A stretch of DNA of 64,000 nucleotides from Lachnospiraceae bacterium (GCA_015057025.1 SVFD01000001.1:62001-126000), one strand, 5' to 3'. Shown: positions 53,761 to 63,161, numbered from the stretch's first letter. Numbers and translations: made by a program. Notes: a model not told the origin generated them from the letters alone.

Positions 53761-54801
53761 ATGAAAATCACGGTTGTGGCCGGAGGAAACAGTACGGAAA
53801 GAGACGTATCATTAGTTTCCGGTACAGGAGTATATCGTGCGTTAAAATCAAAGGGACATCAGGTGGTTCTTTTGGATGTGTATCTGGGCGTGGAATACGA
53901 TAATTTGGATGTGATTTTTGATGATACAAGAGACTGGGCCGAGGGTATGAAAGCAGTAAGCGAGAAGAACCCTACCATGGATGAATTGAAGGCGTTAAAG
54001 AATGGTGATACTGACTTTTTCGGTAAAAATGTCTGTGAAATCTGTAAAAGATCTGACATTGTTTTTATGGCCCTTCACGGAGCTAACGGCGAAGACGGAC
54101 GTATTCAGGCGGCTTTCGATTTAATGGGTATTAAATATACAGGAACCGATTATTTAAGCAGTGCTATCTGTATGGATAAGGCAATCACGAAGGAATATTT
54201 CCTGATGGGAAACGTGCCGACACCGAAATCCGTGACCGTTTATAAGGGGGAGGATGTGCGTTCCATGGCAGAGACCATTGGCTACCCTCTCGTGTTAAAA
54301 GTATCCCGGGGCGGTTCCAGTGTTGGTGTATATATGGTACAGAATAAAGAAGAGCTTCTTGAGACTGCCAATGATGCCTTCCAATACGAAGACAAGGTGC
54401 TTTTGGAACAGTTTATAAAAGGCCGTGAGTTTACCTGCGGACTTCTTGAGGGTAGAGCACTTCCGGTAGTGGAGATTGCGCCGGTAGAAGGCTTTTATGA
54501 TTATAAAAATAAATATCAGGCAGGCAGTACCATTGAGACCTGTCCGGCAAATATTTCAGACTCTCTTAGAAATAAAATCCAGCAGGCGGCAGAACTTGCA
54601 TACAAGGTACTCCATTTACAGACCTATGCCCGTATTGATTTTATGGCAGATGAAGAGGAGAACGTGTATTGCTTGGAGGCGAATACTTTGCCCGGTATGA
54701 CACCGACCTCTCTTTTGCCTCAGGAGGCGGCGGCAGAGGGAATGGATTATGCATCCCTTTGTGAGCATATTATTGAGATATCTTTGAAGAAGTATAGTTA
54801 A
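53761..54801 (+). CDS. ddl: D-alanine--D-alanine ligase
   Basis: A 346-residue ATP-grasp ligase that makes the D-Ala-D-Ala dipeptide for peptidoglycan. Opening ITVVAGGNSTERDVSLVSG, ALHGANGEDGRIQAAFDLMGIKYTG, PLVLKVSRGGSSVGV, and the Mg-binding YARIDFMADEEENVYCLEANTLPGMT are visible in order. The ATG at 53761 has GGAGG 5 bases upstream; an upstream in-frame start contains the promoter and is rejected. The product is the direct substrate of MurF, encoded next. Confidence 0.95.
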   Translation: MKITVVAGGNSTERDVSLVSGTGVYRALKSKGHQVVLLDVYLGVEYDNLDVIFDDTRDWAEGMKAVSEKNPTMDELKALKNGDTDFFGKNVCEICKRSDIVFMALHGANGEDGRIQAAFDLMGIKYTGTDYLSSAICMDKAITKEYFLMGNVPTPKSVTVYKGEDVRSMAETIGYPLVLKVSRGGSSVGVYMVQNKEELLETANDAFQYEDKVLLEQFIKGREFTCGLLEGRALPVVEIAPVEGFYDYKNKYQAGSTIETCPANISDSLRNKIQQAAELAYKVLHLQTYARIDFMADEEENVYCLEANTLPGMTPTSLLPQEAAAEGMDYASLCEHIIEISLKKYS

Positions 54802-54883
54802 GTACAGGTAAAAAGAAGAATTACATCTTTGTTGTTTATGTATTAAGCAGTAAATTCGAATAATAGTCAGAGAGGAAAACAGC

Positions 54884-57800
54884 ATGAAAAACATGACCTT
54901 GGAAAATATCGCCAAAGCCTGTGGCGGTGAGTTGGTTTTAAACGGAGCAGAAGCAACAGCTCGGATTGCCGGCGCAGTAATTGACTCAAGACTTGTAAAA
55001 GAAAATTATCTGTTTTTTGCCACCAAAGGCGAACGTGTGGATGGTCATGATTACATAGCGAAAGCCTTTGAACTTGGTGCAATTGTAGCAGTATGCGAAC
55101 ATATTCCTGAGGGTGTAGAGGGTACTTTTATTGTAGTAAAAGATACTTTTGTTGCCTTAAAGCAGATTGCCAAGTTTTATCGTGAGAGCCTTGATATTAA
55201 GGTAGTGGGTATTACGGGAAGCGTTGGCAAAACCAGCACCAAGGAATTTATAGCTTCCGTATTGGCAGAGAAATATAAAGTACTGAAAACCGAAGGGAAT
55301 TTTAATAACGAAGTTGGGCTTCCACTAACCGTTTTAAAACTCCGAGAGGAACATGAGGTTGCAGTACTTGAAATGGGTATCAGCGACTTTGGCGAGATGA
55401 CAAGGTTATCTGAAATTGCTCAGCCGGATGTGTGTGTTATTACTAATATTGGTCAGTGTCACTTAGAACAGCTTGGCGACAGGGATGGTGTGCTAAAAGC
55501 AAAGACAGAGGTCTTTGCAAATCTAAAAGAAGACGGTAGGGCATGTCTTTTTGCAGAAGATGATAAGTTGGCAGAAATTACAGAGGTTAATGGAAAGAAA
55601 CCTGTTTTTTACGGTATGAAAGAAACAGATGAGATCTATGCCTCTGATGTGGTGAATAAAGGCCTTCTTGGCAGTGAGTGTGTGATTCATGCTAATGATA
55701 TGAAGATAAATGCGGAGATTCCTTTGCCCGGTAAACATATGGTTTATAATGCCTTAGCGGCAACTGCCGTGGGTAAAATTATGGGATTGAATGAAGAAGA
55801 AATTGAAAAAGGAATCCGGTCGGTGGAAGCGGTCAGCGGACGCAGTCATTTGATAAAAACTTCCGAATACACCATTATTGATGATTGTTATAATGCGAAC
55901 CCTGTATCCATGAAAGCAGCAATTGATTTGCTGGGTGAGGCTATTACCCGCAAAGTGGCAATCTTAGGTGATATGTTTGAGCTTGGAGAAAATGAGAAAG
56001 CATTACATCGGGGCGTGGGTGAATATGCGGCAAAACATAATGTAGATGTGCTGATTTGTGTGGGCTCCCTAAGTGAAGAAATGTATCAAGGTGCCGCGGA
56101 ATGTGAGAATAAAAAGGACACCATGGAATTGTATCATTTTGCAACTCTTGAGGATTGTAAGAATGAAGTGGCAGGACTTTTAAAACAGGATGATGCAGTG
56201 TTGATTAAGGCTTCCCACGGAATGCATTTTACGGAATTGGTGGAACTTTTGACACAGGAGAATGAACCGGAATGTGAAGCGGGGAAGGAAGACATGGAAG
56301 CAAGAGAAGAATCAAAGAAAAAAGAAGAACTTGCAGAGGTTGAAAGAAAAGAGCAAACCGAAGAAATCCCGGGTGAAGAGGTACAGGTAAAAATGGATGA
56401 AATGAAGAAAGATAGTTCAGCAGTAGAGGATGCTTACAGCAAGGCAATGGAAGAAGTATATTCCGGCGTGAAGGCAGAAGAAAAAACGGATAAAAAGGCT
56501 GCCAAGAAAGCCGCAAAGGAAGCGAAAAAGGCTGAAAAAAATGGGAAAGAGGTTCTTCCTATTGAAGAAAATGTAGCAGAAAACGATGAAAATAAGAAAT
56601 GGTATCAGAAACATAAGAAGGCAATTATTATTACCTGCATTGTTTTAGCGGTTTTAATTATTGGCTGTATTACAGGTTTAATTCTTTACAACAAGCATTA
56701 TCAGTCCCTGACAAGAGGTGTTCTTTTGTATCAGGATAATGGTAGTATGATGAGCGAGAAGCTTTTTAAGGATGCCGTATATTCAGAGCAGTGGAACACA
56801 TGGAATTTCAATGAAGAAGGCGAAAATAATAACGAAAATCCTTCTGCCGTAACTACTGACGGCAAATATATTTATTTTGCAATGAACGGAAACGGAGCGT
56901 CTTTTGACTTATATTGCGCAAAGAAAGGAAGCAGTAATGCTACCTTGATTTCACAGGGAGTAACTGACTATGAAATCGCTAAAAAAGGAGTAGTATACTA
57001 TGCTGCAAGCAATGGATTTTATCAGTATATTGTAAAAGATGAAACCATTCAGAATCTGTGTAATGATGCAGTTACTTTTACATTAAATGATAAAAAAGAT
57101 GCGGCCTTAATTCTTGGCGGAAGTGGTGGAAAATTAAGCAGTATTGAGCTTAATAATCCGGGAAGTCTTACCACTTTGGAGACCGGAGTTATAAGTGTAG
57201 AAGCAAATGCGGGGGATTTTAAGACTGTTGTTTATCAGAAAGAAGATGGTCTTTACATGCTTACAACTAAGAGTGGTGAAAAAGTAAAAATCAGCAAAGA
57301 ATATAGCGAATGTTATATTTATAATATTGATAAAAAATGTGAAGTATATTATCTTACTGCAGAAAGAGGTCTTTACTATTATAAGGCCGGAGATGCAGAG
57401 AGTACTTTGGTTACTGCGGACGTATGGAAACTTCATGGTGCTGATGAAGATGCGTCGATGTTTTTTGCGGCAGTAGGACCTATTTCTGAAGCTTGCGAAT
57501 ACAAACTTGTGACAGGTGGAGAAGCCATTGCTATGAAGGATGTGGGCGTCATGGAATTAGGTGATGAAGTATATTTTGATACTTCGGGTAAGAAAGCATA
57601 CTTTATCGGATACAGTAGAGATGATGACAGAGTGGGAACCTTATACTCTATGGGCTATCAGATGCTGGATAAGGGTAAGGTTGAAGTTGCAGATAATAAT
57701 GTGATATCCATTGAATATGTTAATAAAGGTAAAATGTATCTGGGTAAAGATGCAGGAGACGGTAGTGTGGATTTATATTATGACAGTGCGTTGGTGGCCA

Positions 57801-58084
57801 GAAATATTATTCCAAACAGTATGTCGGCTACGGCAGACGGCAGAGCGGTTATTTTTGCATATCAGGTTTCTGATGAAAACGGCGACAGACAGCTTGCATT
57901 ATACGATGGTGAGGTTGTGAAAGATATCGGCAGCTGTGTAGGTGAAAATTATTGTGCAGTTTCTGAAAAGGAAATTTATTTCATGCAGTATTCAGATGCC
58001 GGATTTGATTTGATGAAATATAACGGACGCAAAGTGAAGACTAGTTTGGAGGATATTGATAATTACTATTATCTGTTCTATTAA
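54884..58084 (+). CDS. murF: MurF ligase fused to a transmembrane segment and large ectodomain
   Basis: One uninterrupted frame of 1066 residues. Residues 1-456 are a complete UDP-MurNAc-tripeptide:D-Ala-D-Ala ligase: substrate domain (SRLVKENYLFFATKGERVDGHDY), P-loop TGSVGKT (111-117), NEVGLPLTVL, MGISDFGEM, IDDCYNANPVSM and KASHGMHF at the end. Residues 457-570 are a Glu/Lys-rich linker. A basic patch (571-579) and one hydrophobic helix (580-602) follow, then about 464 residues outside the membrane, beta-rich and repeated in the manner of a propeller (DGKYIYFAMNG, KGVVYYAASNG, CEVYYLTAERG). Normal MurF ends near residue 455. GAGAGGA precedes the ATG. The gene follows ddl by 82 bases. Confidence 0.93.
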   Translation: MKNMTLENIAKACGGELVLNGAEATARIAGAVIDSRLVKENYLFFATKGERVDGHDYIAKAFELGAIVAVCEHIPEGVEGTFIVVKDTFVALKQIAKFYRESLDIKVVGITGSVGKTSTKEFIASVLAEKYKVLKTEGNFNNEVGLPLTVLKLREEHEVAVLEMGISDFGEMTRLSEIAQPDVCVITNIGQCHLEQLGDRDGVLKAKTEVFANLKEDGRACLFAEDDKLAEITEVNGKKPVFYGMKETDEIYASDVVNKGLLGSECVIHANDMKINAEIPLPGKHMVYNALAATAVGKIMGLNEEEIEKGIRSVEAVSGRSHLIKTSEYTIIDDCYNANPVSMKAAIDLLGEAITRKVAILGDMFELGENEKALHRGVGEYAAKHNVDVLICVGSLSEEMYQGAAECENKKDTMELYHFATLEDCKNEVAGLLKQDDAVLIKASHGMHFTELVELLTQENEPECEAGKEDMEAREESKKKEELAEVERKEQTEEIPGEEVQVKMDEMKKDSSAVEDAYSKAMEEVYSGVKAEEKTDKKAAKKAAKEAKKAEKNGKEVLPIEENVAENDENKKWYQKHKKAIIITCIVLAVLIIGCITGLILYNKHYQSLTRGVLLYQDNGSMMSEKLFKDAVYSEQWNTWNFNEEGENNNENPSAVTTDGKYIYFAMNGNGASFDLYCAKKGSSNATLISQGVTDYEIAKKGVVYYAASNGFYQYIVKDETIQNLCNDAVTFTLNDKKDAALILGGSGGKLSSIELNNPGSLTTLETGVISVEANAGDFKTVVYQKEDGLYMLTTKSGEKVKISKEYSECYIYNIDKKCEVYYLTAERGLYYYKAGDAESTLVTADVWKLHGADEDASMFFAAVGPISEACEYKLVTGGEAIAMKDVGVMELGDEVYFDTSGKKAYFIGYSRDDDRVGTLYSMGYQMLDKGKVEVADNNVISIEYVNKGKMYLGKDAGDGSVDLYYDSALVARNIIPNSMSATADGRAVIFAYQVSDENGDRQLALYDGEVVKDIGSCVGENYCAVSEKEIYFMQYSDAGFDLMKYNGRKVKTSLEDIDNYYYLFY

Positions 58085-58188
58085 GCACGAGTGATTTATT
58101 TAAAAAGTATAGATAGCAATTAACATGTCTAACACATAAAGCGGACAAAAAAGCATAAAATGGAAGTAAAGAAGTCAAGGTGAAAATG

Positions 58189-58596
58189 ATGAAAAAATTA
58201 CTGGTATACGTTACTTTAAGCTTCCTATGTATGTTTTTTGCGGCTTGCAGTGAGAAGAATGAAACTACGGAAAAGATAAGAGATTTGGATTTTACGGTAG
58301 TTGCCACGGAGAATATTCCGGATGAACTGGTTACGGTTTTAGAGCAGAAAAAAGGTGATGTATTTTATCAAACCTATTCTGACGGGGACTTTATGTATTT
58401 ATGTGTAGGCTATGGTGAACAGGCTACCGGAGGCTATAGCATCACCGTGAATGAATTGTATCTTACAAATGAGAGAGTGTGTATGGATACCACTTTGGTA
58501 GGACCGGGACCGGAGGAGAATCCGGCAGAAAATAAGTCCTATCCTTATGTGGTAATTTGCACGGAATATATTGATAAGCCGGTAGTGTTTAAGTAA
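58189..58596 (+). CDS. PrcB-like lipoprotein
   Basis: A 135-residue lipoprotein: signal peptide with lipobox FAAC (Cys near residue 19) and a single domain ending GGYSITVNELYLTNERVCM, VGPGPEENPAENKSYPYVVICTEYIDKPVVF, which matches the PrcB C-terminal domain found in extracytoplasmic proteins. ATG at 58189 (58186 and GTG 58180 are alternatives) with AAGGTGA upstream. It lies between murF and pyrC; no link to pyrimidine synthesis is evident. Confidence 0.77.
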   Translation: MKKLLVYVTLSFLCMFFAACSEKNETTEKIRDLDFTVVATENIPDELVTVLEQKKGDVFYQTYSDGDFMYLCVGYGEQATGGYSITVNELYLTNERVCMDTTLVGPGPEENPAENKSYPYVVICTEYIDKPVVFK

Positions 58597-58608
58597 GTGG
58601 AGGTACCA

Positions 58609-59874
58609 ATGATTGTAATCAAAAATGGTTATGTCATTAATCCTAAGAATGGATTTGAAGGCAATACCGATATTGTAATAAAAGAAGATAGAATCACTGC
58701 CATCGGTTGTGATGAAATTCCTACAGAGGCAGAGATAATTGATGCAACGGGGCTGATTGTTGCCCCCGGTCTTGTGGACGTGCATACCCACTTTAGAGAC
58801 CCGGGTTTTGAGTATAAAGAGGATATTTATACCGGCGCTAAAGCGGCGGCGGCAGGCGGTTATACCACTGTTATTATGATGTGTAATACCAAGCCCACCA
58901 TTGATAATGTGGATACCTTGTCATATGTCCTTAATAAAGGCAGGGAAACCGGTATTCGCGTAGAAAGTTGCGGAGCAGTAAGCTTTGGACTAAAAGGAGA
59001 AAAATTAACTGATATGGATTCCCTTGCGGCAGCAGGTGCTATCGGTTTTACGGATGATGGAATTCCTCTTATGGATGAGGCGATTTTGCGTGAGGCTATG
59101 ATGAAAACAGCGGCACTTAATATGCCAATCAGCCTTCACGAAGAGGATGCTTCTTTGATTACCAACAATGGAGTGAACCGTGGTAAAGTTTCTGAGCATT
59201 TCGGCATTGGCGGTTCTCCCAGAGAAGCGGAGATTAGTTTAATAGAAAGAGATTTGCAGATTGCGCTGGAGACTAACGCAATTGTAAACGTACAGCATAT
59301 CAGCACCAAGGAAGGTGTTGAGTTGGTACGCAAGGCTAAGGCAGTACCCGGCAACCGTGTATATGCGGAAGCAACGCCCCATCATATTGCTTTAACGGAA
59401 GAGGCAGTGATTGCCAAAGGAACTCTTGCCAAGGTAAATCCTCCCATTCGTACCGAAGAAGACAGACTTGCTATTATCGAAGGCTTAAGAGACGGCACCA
59501 TTGATATGATAGCAACAGATCATGCACCCCATGCCAAGGAAGAGAAGGACAAGCCCCTAACAGAGGCTCCCAGCGGTATGTTAGGTTTGGAAGCGGCATT
59601 GCCCTTATGCATTGAGAAGCTTGTAAAAGAGGCCGGAATGTCTATGATGGAAGTCTTGGACAAGCTGACCGCTAAGCCTGCGGCAATGTATAACATTGAC
59701 AGAGGTGATTTAAGAGTAGGTGGACCTGCGGATATCGTAATTTTTAATCCGGATGAAAAGTGGAGAGTGAATGGTTTTCACTCCAAGTCACAGAACTCTC
59801 CTTTCTTAGGAGAAGAGCTGACGGGCAAGGTGAAGTATACCATTTGTAAGGGTAAGGTAGTGTACAGAGATTAG
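58609..59874 (+). CDS. pyrC: Dihydroorotase
   Basis: A 421-residue type I dihydroorotase closing carbamoyl aspartate to dihydroorotate. Metal ligands: GLVDVHTHFRDPGFEYKED, the bridging carboxylysine context, HEED, VNVQHIST and ATDHAPHA. Ends with the small beta domain. The ATG at 58609 has GGAGG 6 bases upstream. It heads a group with an unrelated membrane protein, pyrK and pyrD. Confidence 0.95.
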   Translation: MIVIKNGYVINPKNGFEGNTDIVIKEDRITAIGCDEIPTEAEIIDATGLIVAPGLVDVHTHFRDPGFEYKEDIYTGAKAAAAGGYTTVIMMCNTKPTIDNVDTLSYVLNKGRETGIRVESCGAVSFGLKGEKLTDMDSLAAAGAIGFTDDGIPLMDEAILREAMMKTAALNMPISLHEEDASLITNNGVNRGKVSEHFGIGGSPREAEISLIERDLQIALETNAIVNVQHISTKEGVELVRKAKAVPGNRVYAEATPHHIALTEEAVIAKGTLAKVNPPIRTEEDRLAIIEGLRDGTIDMIATDHAPHAKEEKDKPLTEAPSGMLGLEAALPLCIEKLVKEAGMSMMEVLDKLTAKPAAMYNIDRGDLRVGGPADIVIFNPDEKWRVNGFHSKSQNSPFLGEELTGKVKYTICKGKVVYRD

Positions 59875-59885
59875 GAGGAATGCTT

Positions 59886-60443
59886 ATGGATTATTCAAAT
59901 GCTAGTCCGAAGCCTGTAATGAATCATGAATTTAAGGTACAAGGTGGTTGGATAAGAGGTTACCTGCTTGCGTTTATTCTGGTTCACATTTTTGTAATAA
60001 TACCGATTGATATGTTGATGGTATTTCTGGTACGCATGCCGGAAGAAGGCGCTTTATTAGCTGCTCTTGGAGTTGGTTTGCTTATGGGATTTTTATGGTT
60101 TTTGCTTTTTCTGTATTTTATTTTATCATCCAAAGCTGTGATTGTTTACAGACAACAACTGGTGTTAAGAAAAATACTGAAAAAAACTGCTTATACATGT
60201 TCGGATATTGTGGCCATTGAGTGTAAGCATAAATCAGGGTTAAGGGTTAGCTATTATTACATTGAATTGTTTTTTCGAGATCAAACGAAATTTCAGGTAG
60301 AAAAACATCTGGGAAATTTTAAAGTGTTTGCGATTTATCTGTTGCAAATGCTGGATGCAGGGGTCATATCGGAGTATGCCGTTCAACCTTTGCATAGAGA
60401 AAGATTGCATATGTATGCACAAGGAAAGGGATTTAGGAGGTAA
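59886..60443 (+). CDS. Uncharacterised membrane protein within the pyrimidine cluster
   Basis: A 185-residue protein with two or three membrane helices (about 25-48 and 55-85) followed by a PH-like cytosolic domain (SSKAVIVYRQQLVLRKILKKTAYTCSDIVAIECK and FRDQTKFQVEKHLGN). The ATG at 59886 is preferred because AGGAGG lies 7 bases before it. It resembles small PH-domain membrane proteins of Lachnospiraceae (DUF6560-like, from memory). Function unknown. Directly between pyrC and pyrK. Confidence 0.72.
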   Translation: MDYSNASPKPVMNHEFKVQGGWIRGYLLAFILVHIFVIIPIDMLMVFLVRMPEEGALLAALGVGLLMGFLWFLLFLYFILSSKAVIVYRQQLVLRKILKKTAYTCSDIVAIECKHKSGLRVSYYYIELFFRDQTKFQVEKHLGNFKVFAIYLLQMLDAGVISEYAVQPLHRERLHMYAQGKGFRR

Positions 60444-60446
60444 AGT

Positions 60447-61223
60447 ATGTTTTATCGCAAAAAAGAAACCGCTAAGGTCTACAGCCAGACTGAAATTGCG
60501 GAAGGAATTTATGATTGTCTCATTGAAACAGAGGCAGCAGTCCACGCAAATGCTGGACAGTTTATCGGAATTTATCCGAAGGATAAGTCGCATCTTCTGG
60601 TGCGCCCCATCAGTATCTGTGATGTGGACAGAGAGAATAAAAGAATGCGTCTTGTATACCGTGTGGCAGGTGAAGGAACCAAGGAATTTGCTACTTACAA
60701 GGCAGAAGATACTATGGAGATTCTTGCTAACTTAGGCAATGGTTTCCCAGTGGAAGAAGCAGAAGGAAAGACCGTTGTTCTTATGGGCGGCGGTATCGGT
60801 ATTCCGCCTATGTTAGGGCTTGCCAAGGCATTAAATGCGGACAAGCATATTTTCTTGGGATACCGTGACAGATACAACTTCCTTGCAGATGATTTTATGC
60901 CCTACGGTAATGTGTATATTGCAACGGAAGACGGCAGTGTGGGTTGTAAGGGCAATGTTTTAACTGCTTTGGGAACAACTACCATTAAGCCGGATATCAT
61001 CATGGCCTGCGGTCCTATGCCCATGCTTCGCGCGATTAAAAAATACGCGGAAGAGAACAACATTACTGCATATATTTCCTTGGAAGAGAGAATGGCTTGC
61101 GGTGTTGGTGCCTGCCTTGGTTGCGTGTGCAAAACCACCAAGAAGGATTATCATTCTCACGTAAACAATACCAGAATTTGTACGGAAGGCCCCGTATTTG
61201 ATGCTAGGGAGGTGGATATTTAA
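60447..61223 (+). CDS. pyrK: Dihydroorotate dehydrogenase electron transfer subunit
   Basis: A 258-residue FAD and 2Fe-2S protein passing electrons from dihydroorotate, via PyrD1B, to NAD+. FAD site: VRPISICDVDRENKRMRLVYRVAGEGT; NAD side: MGGGIGIPPMLGLAK; cluster: EERMACGVGACLGCVCKT with a fourth Cys in ICTEGPVFDA. GGAGG 7 bases upstream, 3 bases after the previous gene; overlaps pyrD by one base. Confidence 0.95.
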   Translation: MFYRKKETAKVYSQTEIAEGIYDCLIETEAAVHANAGQFIGIYPKDKSHLLVRPISICDVDRENKRMRLVYRVAGEGTKEFATYKAEDTMEILANLGNGFPVEEAEGKTVVLMGGGIGIPPMLGLAKALNADKHIFLGYRDRYNFLADDFMPYGNVYIATEDGSVGCKGNVLTALGTTTIKPDIIMACGPMPMLRAIKKYAEENNITAYISLEERMACGVGACLGCVCKTTKKDYHSHVNNTRICTEGPVFDAREVDI

Positions 61224-62125
61224 TGAATACTCAGGTTACCATTGCAGGTGTTACTTTTAAAAATCCCGTTATGACGGCATCCGGCACCTTCGGTTCCGGT
61301 ATGGAATACAGCCAGTTTGTGGACTTGAATAAATTAGGTGCCATTGTGACCAAGGGCGTTGCCAATGTGCCCTGGGCCGGCAATCCTACCCCCCGTGTGG
61401 CAGAAACCTATGGCGGTATGTTGAATGCCATCGGTTTGCAGAATCCCGGCGTAGATGTTTTTATTGAAAGAGATTTAGAATTTTTAAAGAAGTTTGATAC
61501 TCCTGTTATCGTAAATGTTTGCGGTAAAACAGTAGAGGATTATTTGGAGACCGTAGAACGCTTGAATGATACAAATGTGGCAATGATGGAAATTAACGTT
61601 TCCTGCCCCAACGTAAAAGAGGGTGCTATTGCCTTTGGTCAGAAGGCAGACGCTTTGTTTGATATTACATCAAAGATTAAAAATGTTGCTAAGAAGCCTG
61701 TAATCATGAAGTTAAGCCCCAATGTTACCGACATTACTGAAATGGCAAAGGCGGCAGAGGCAGCAGGTGCGGATGCAATTTCTTTAATCAATACTATTAC
61801 CGGTATGAAAATTGATGTAAACAGACGTCAGTTCGTGCTTGCAAATAAAACAGGCGGATTGTCAGGTCCTGCCATCAAGCCTGTTGCAGTTCGTATGGTT
61901 TATCAGTGTGCCAACGCAGTAAAAATTCCCATCATCGGTATGGGCGGTATCGCAACTGCGGAAGATGCACTTGAGTTCATTATGGCAGGTGCTACGGCTG
62001 TATCGGTAGGTGCCATGAATTTTATGAATCCTTATACAACCATAGAGGTTGTGGAAGGCATTGAAGGATATATGCTTAAGAATAAGATTTCAGATATTAA
62101 GGAACTTATCGGCTGCGTGAAGTAA
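61223..62125 (+). CDS. pyrD: Dihydroorotate dehydrogenase, class 1B catalytic subunit
   Basis: A 300-residue FMN barrel oxidising dihydroorotate to orotate. Typical features: NPVMTASGTFGSGMEY, NAIGLQNPGVD, the catalytic Cys in MEINVSCPNVKEG, KLSPNVTDI and GMGGIATAEDALEFIMAGA. Its start overlaps the pyrK stop (TAATG). The stop is followed 5 bases later by a large structured repeat. Confidence 0.96.
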   Translation: MNTQVTIAGVTFKNPVMTASGTFGSGMEYSQFVDLNKLGAIVTKGVANVPWAGNPTPRVAETYGGMLNAIGLQNPGVDVFIERDLEFLKKFDTPVIVNVCGKTVEDYLETVERLNDTNVAMMEINVSCPNVKEGAIAFGQKADALFDITSKIKNVAKKPVIMKLSPNVTDITEMAKAAEAAGADAISLINTITGMKIDVNRRQFVLANKTGGLSGPAIKPVAVRMVYQCANAVKIPIIGMGGIATAEDALEFIMAGATAVSVGAMNFMNPYTTIEVVEGIEGYMLKNKISDIKELIGCVK

Positions 62126-62130
62126 GATGT

Positions 62131-62362
62131 GTGCCGCGTGGAAACGTAAAAATGCATCTGCCGCGAAGAGTAATAAGGTGTTGAGGTTTTGTTTTATATG
62201 TCTCAGGGACGCTTTCGCTTGTTTGTGCTACGCAACGGTACTTAAGACTGCATAAGACGCAGTCTAAGAACCGGCGAGCACAAAAACCCTTCGACTATAT
62301 AAAAGAAAATCTCAACCTATATTGTGTGTGGCAGATGCATAAGTAAGGTTTCCACGCGGCAC
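62131..62362 (+). repeat. Structured repeat element, copy B (after pyrD)
   Basis: A very long hairpin. Outer stems GTGCCGCGTGGAAAC (62131-62145) with GTTTCCACGCGGCAC (62348-62362), then ATGCATCTGCC (62152-62162) with GGCAGATGCAT (62330-62340), then an imperfect stem of about 30 bp. The 84-base core (62206-62289) is the same as in copy A after ackA (68 of 84 bases), with helices TTTGTGCT/AGCACAAA, CGGT/ACCG and AGACTGC/GCAGTCT, each maintained by paired changes. The outer arms share no sequence with copy A. Confidence 0.85.
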
Positions 62363-62388
62363 TTGTGATTAGATGAAAGAGGAAAGAT

Positions 62389-63150
62389 ATGAGAAGAGTG
62401 ACTTGTGAAGAATATGCCCAATATATTGATATCGCCAATTCAAATCAATGTGGTAGGGTATATCCGCTATCCGTTGCGGAGGGAATTCAAAGCGGAGATA
62501 TTTTTGTGAGTTCGGCAGATGCAAGTGAAGTACTGTTTTGGACACATTGTGGATTTGCATATCTTTCAGAAACAGTCAATGATATATTTTTGAAAGAAAT
62601 ATATGAGTATATGACAGATGAAAATATGCCAAGACGATTTTTGTTAATGACGGATAGTGAAAAGGTAGAAAGCTATTTTCGGACAAAAGAAAATGTTGTT
62701 TTGGAAAGAAGATCTCTTTTTGAGTACAGAGAAAATGCGGTCAATGCAAAAATTGATGTGCCTAAGGAATTTGAACTGAAAGAACTGGATGCCGGGTTTT
62801 TATCTAAAGTTTCCGGAAATATTGTTCCTTCGCTGTTTTGGAAAAGCGCAGATGATTTTTTGTTAAAGGGAAAAGGATATTGTGTAGTACATAATGAAGA
62901 GGTTGCATCTTGGGCTTTTTCGGCCGCGGTAAGCAGTCAGGAAATCGATATCGGAATTGAAACAAATTTGAAATATCAGAAACAAGGATTAGGCATGATA
63001 GTGGCGAAAAGAATGATGCAATATGCAATCGAACAAGGAAAGAAGCCTGTGTGGGCGTGCCACTATCAAAATACAGCTTCAGCTAAAATGGCTGAGAAAC
63101 TAGGCTTTGTAAAGACTGGTGAATGTACAATTATTAAGCGTAAAATGTAA
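62389..63150 (+). CDS. GNAT-family N-acetyltransferase (two-domain)
   Basis: A 253-residue acetyltransferase. The N-terminal half is a GNAT-like non-catalytic or substrate domain; the C-terminal half has the acetyl-CoA binding motif A (ETNLKYQKQGLGMIVAKRMMQYAIEQG) and motif B (ASAKMAEKLGFVKTGE). Resembles GNAT acetyltransferases of the GNAT_acetyltr_2-like group. AGAGGAAAG precedes the ATG. Substrate unknown. Confidence 0.82.
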   Translation: MRRVTCEEYAQYIDIANSNQCGRVYPLSVAEGIQSGDIFVSSADASEVLFWTHCGFAYLSETVNDIFLKEIYEYMTDENMPRRFLLMTDSEKVESYFRTKENVVLERRSLFEYRENAVNAKIDVPKEFELKELDAGFLSKVSGNIVPSLFWKSADDFLLKGKGYCVVHNEEVASWAFSAAVSSQEIDIGIETNLKYQKQGLGMIVAKRMMQYAIEQGKKPVWACHYQNTASAKMAEKLGFVKTGECTIIKRKM

Positions 63151-63161
63151 AAGGAGCAACA

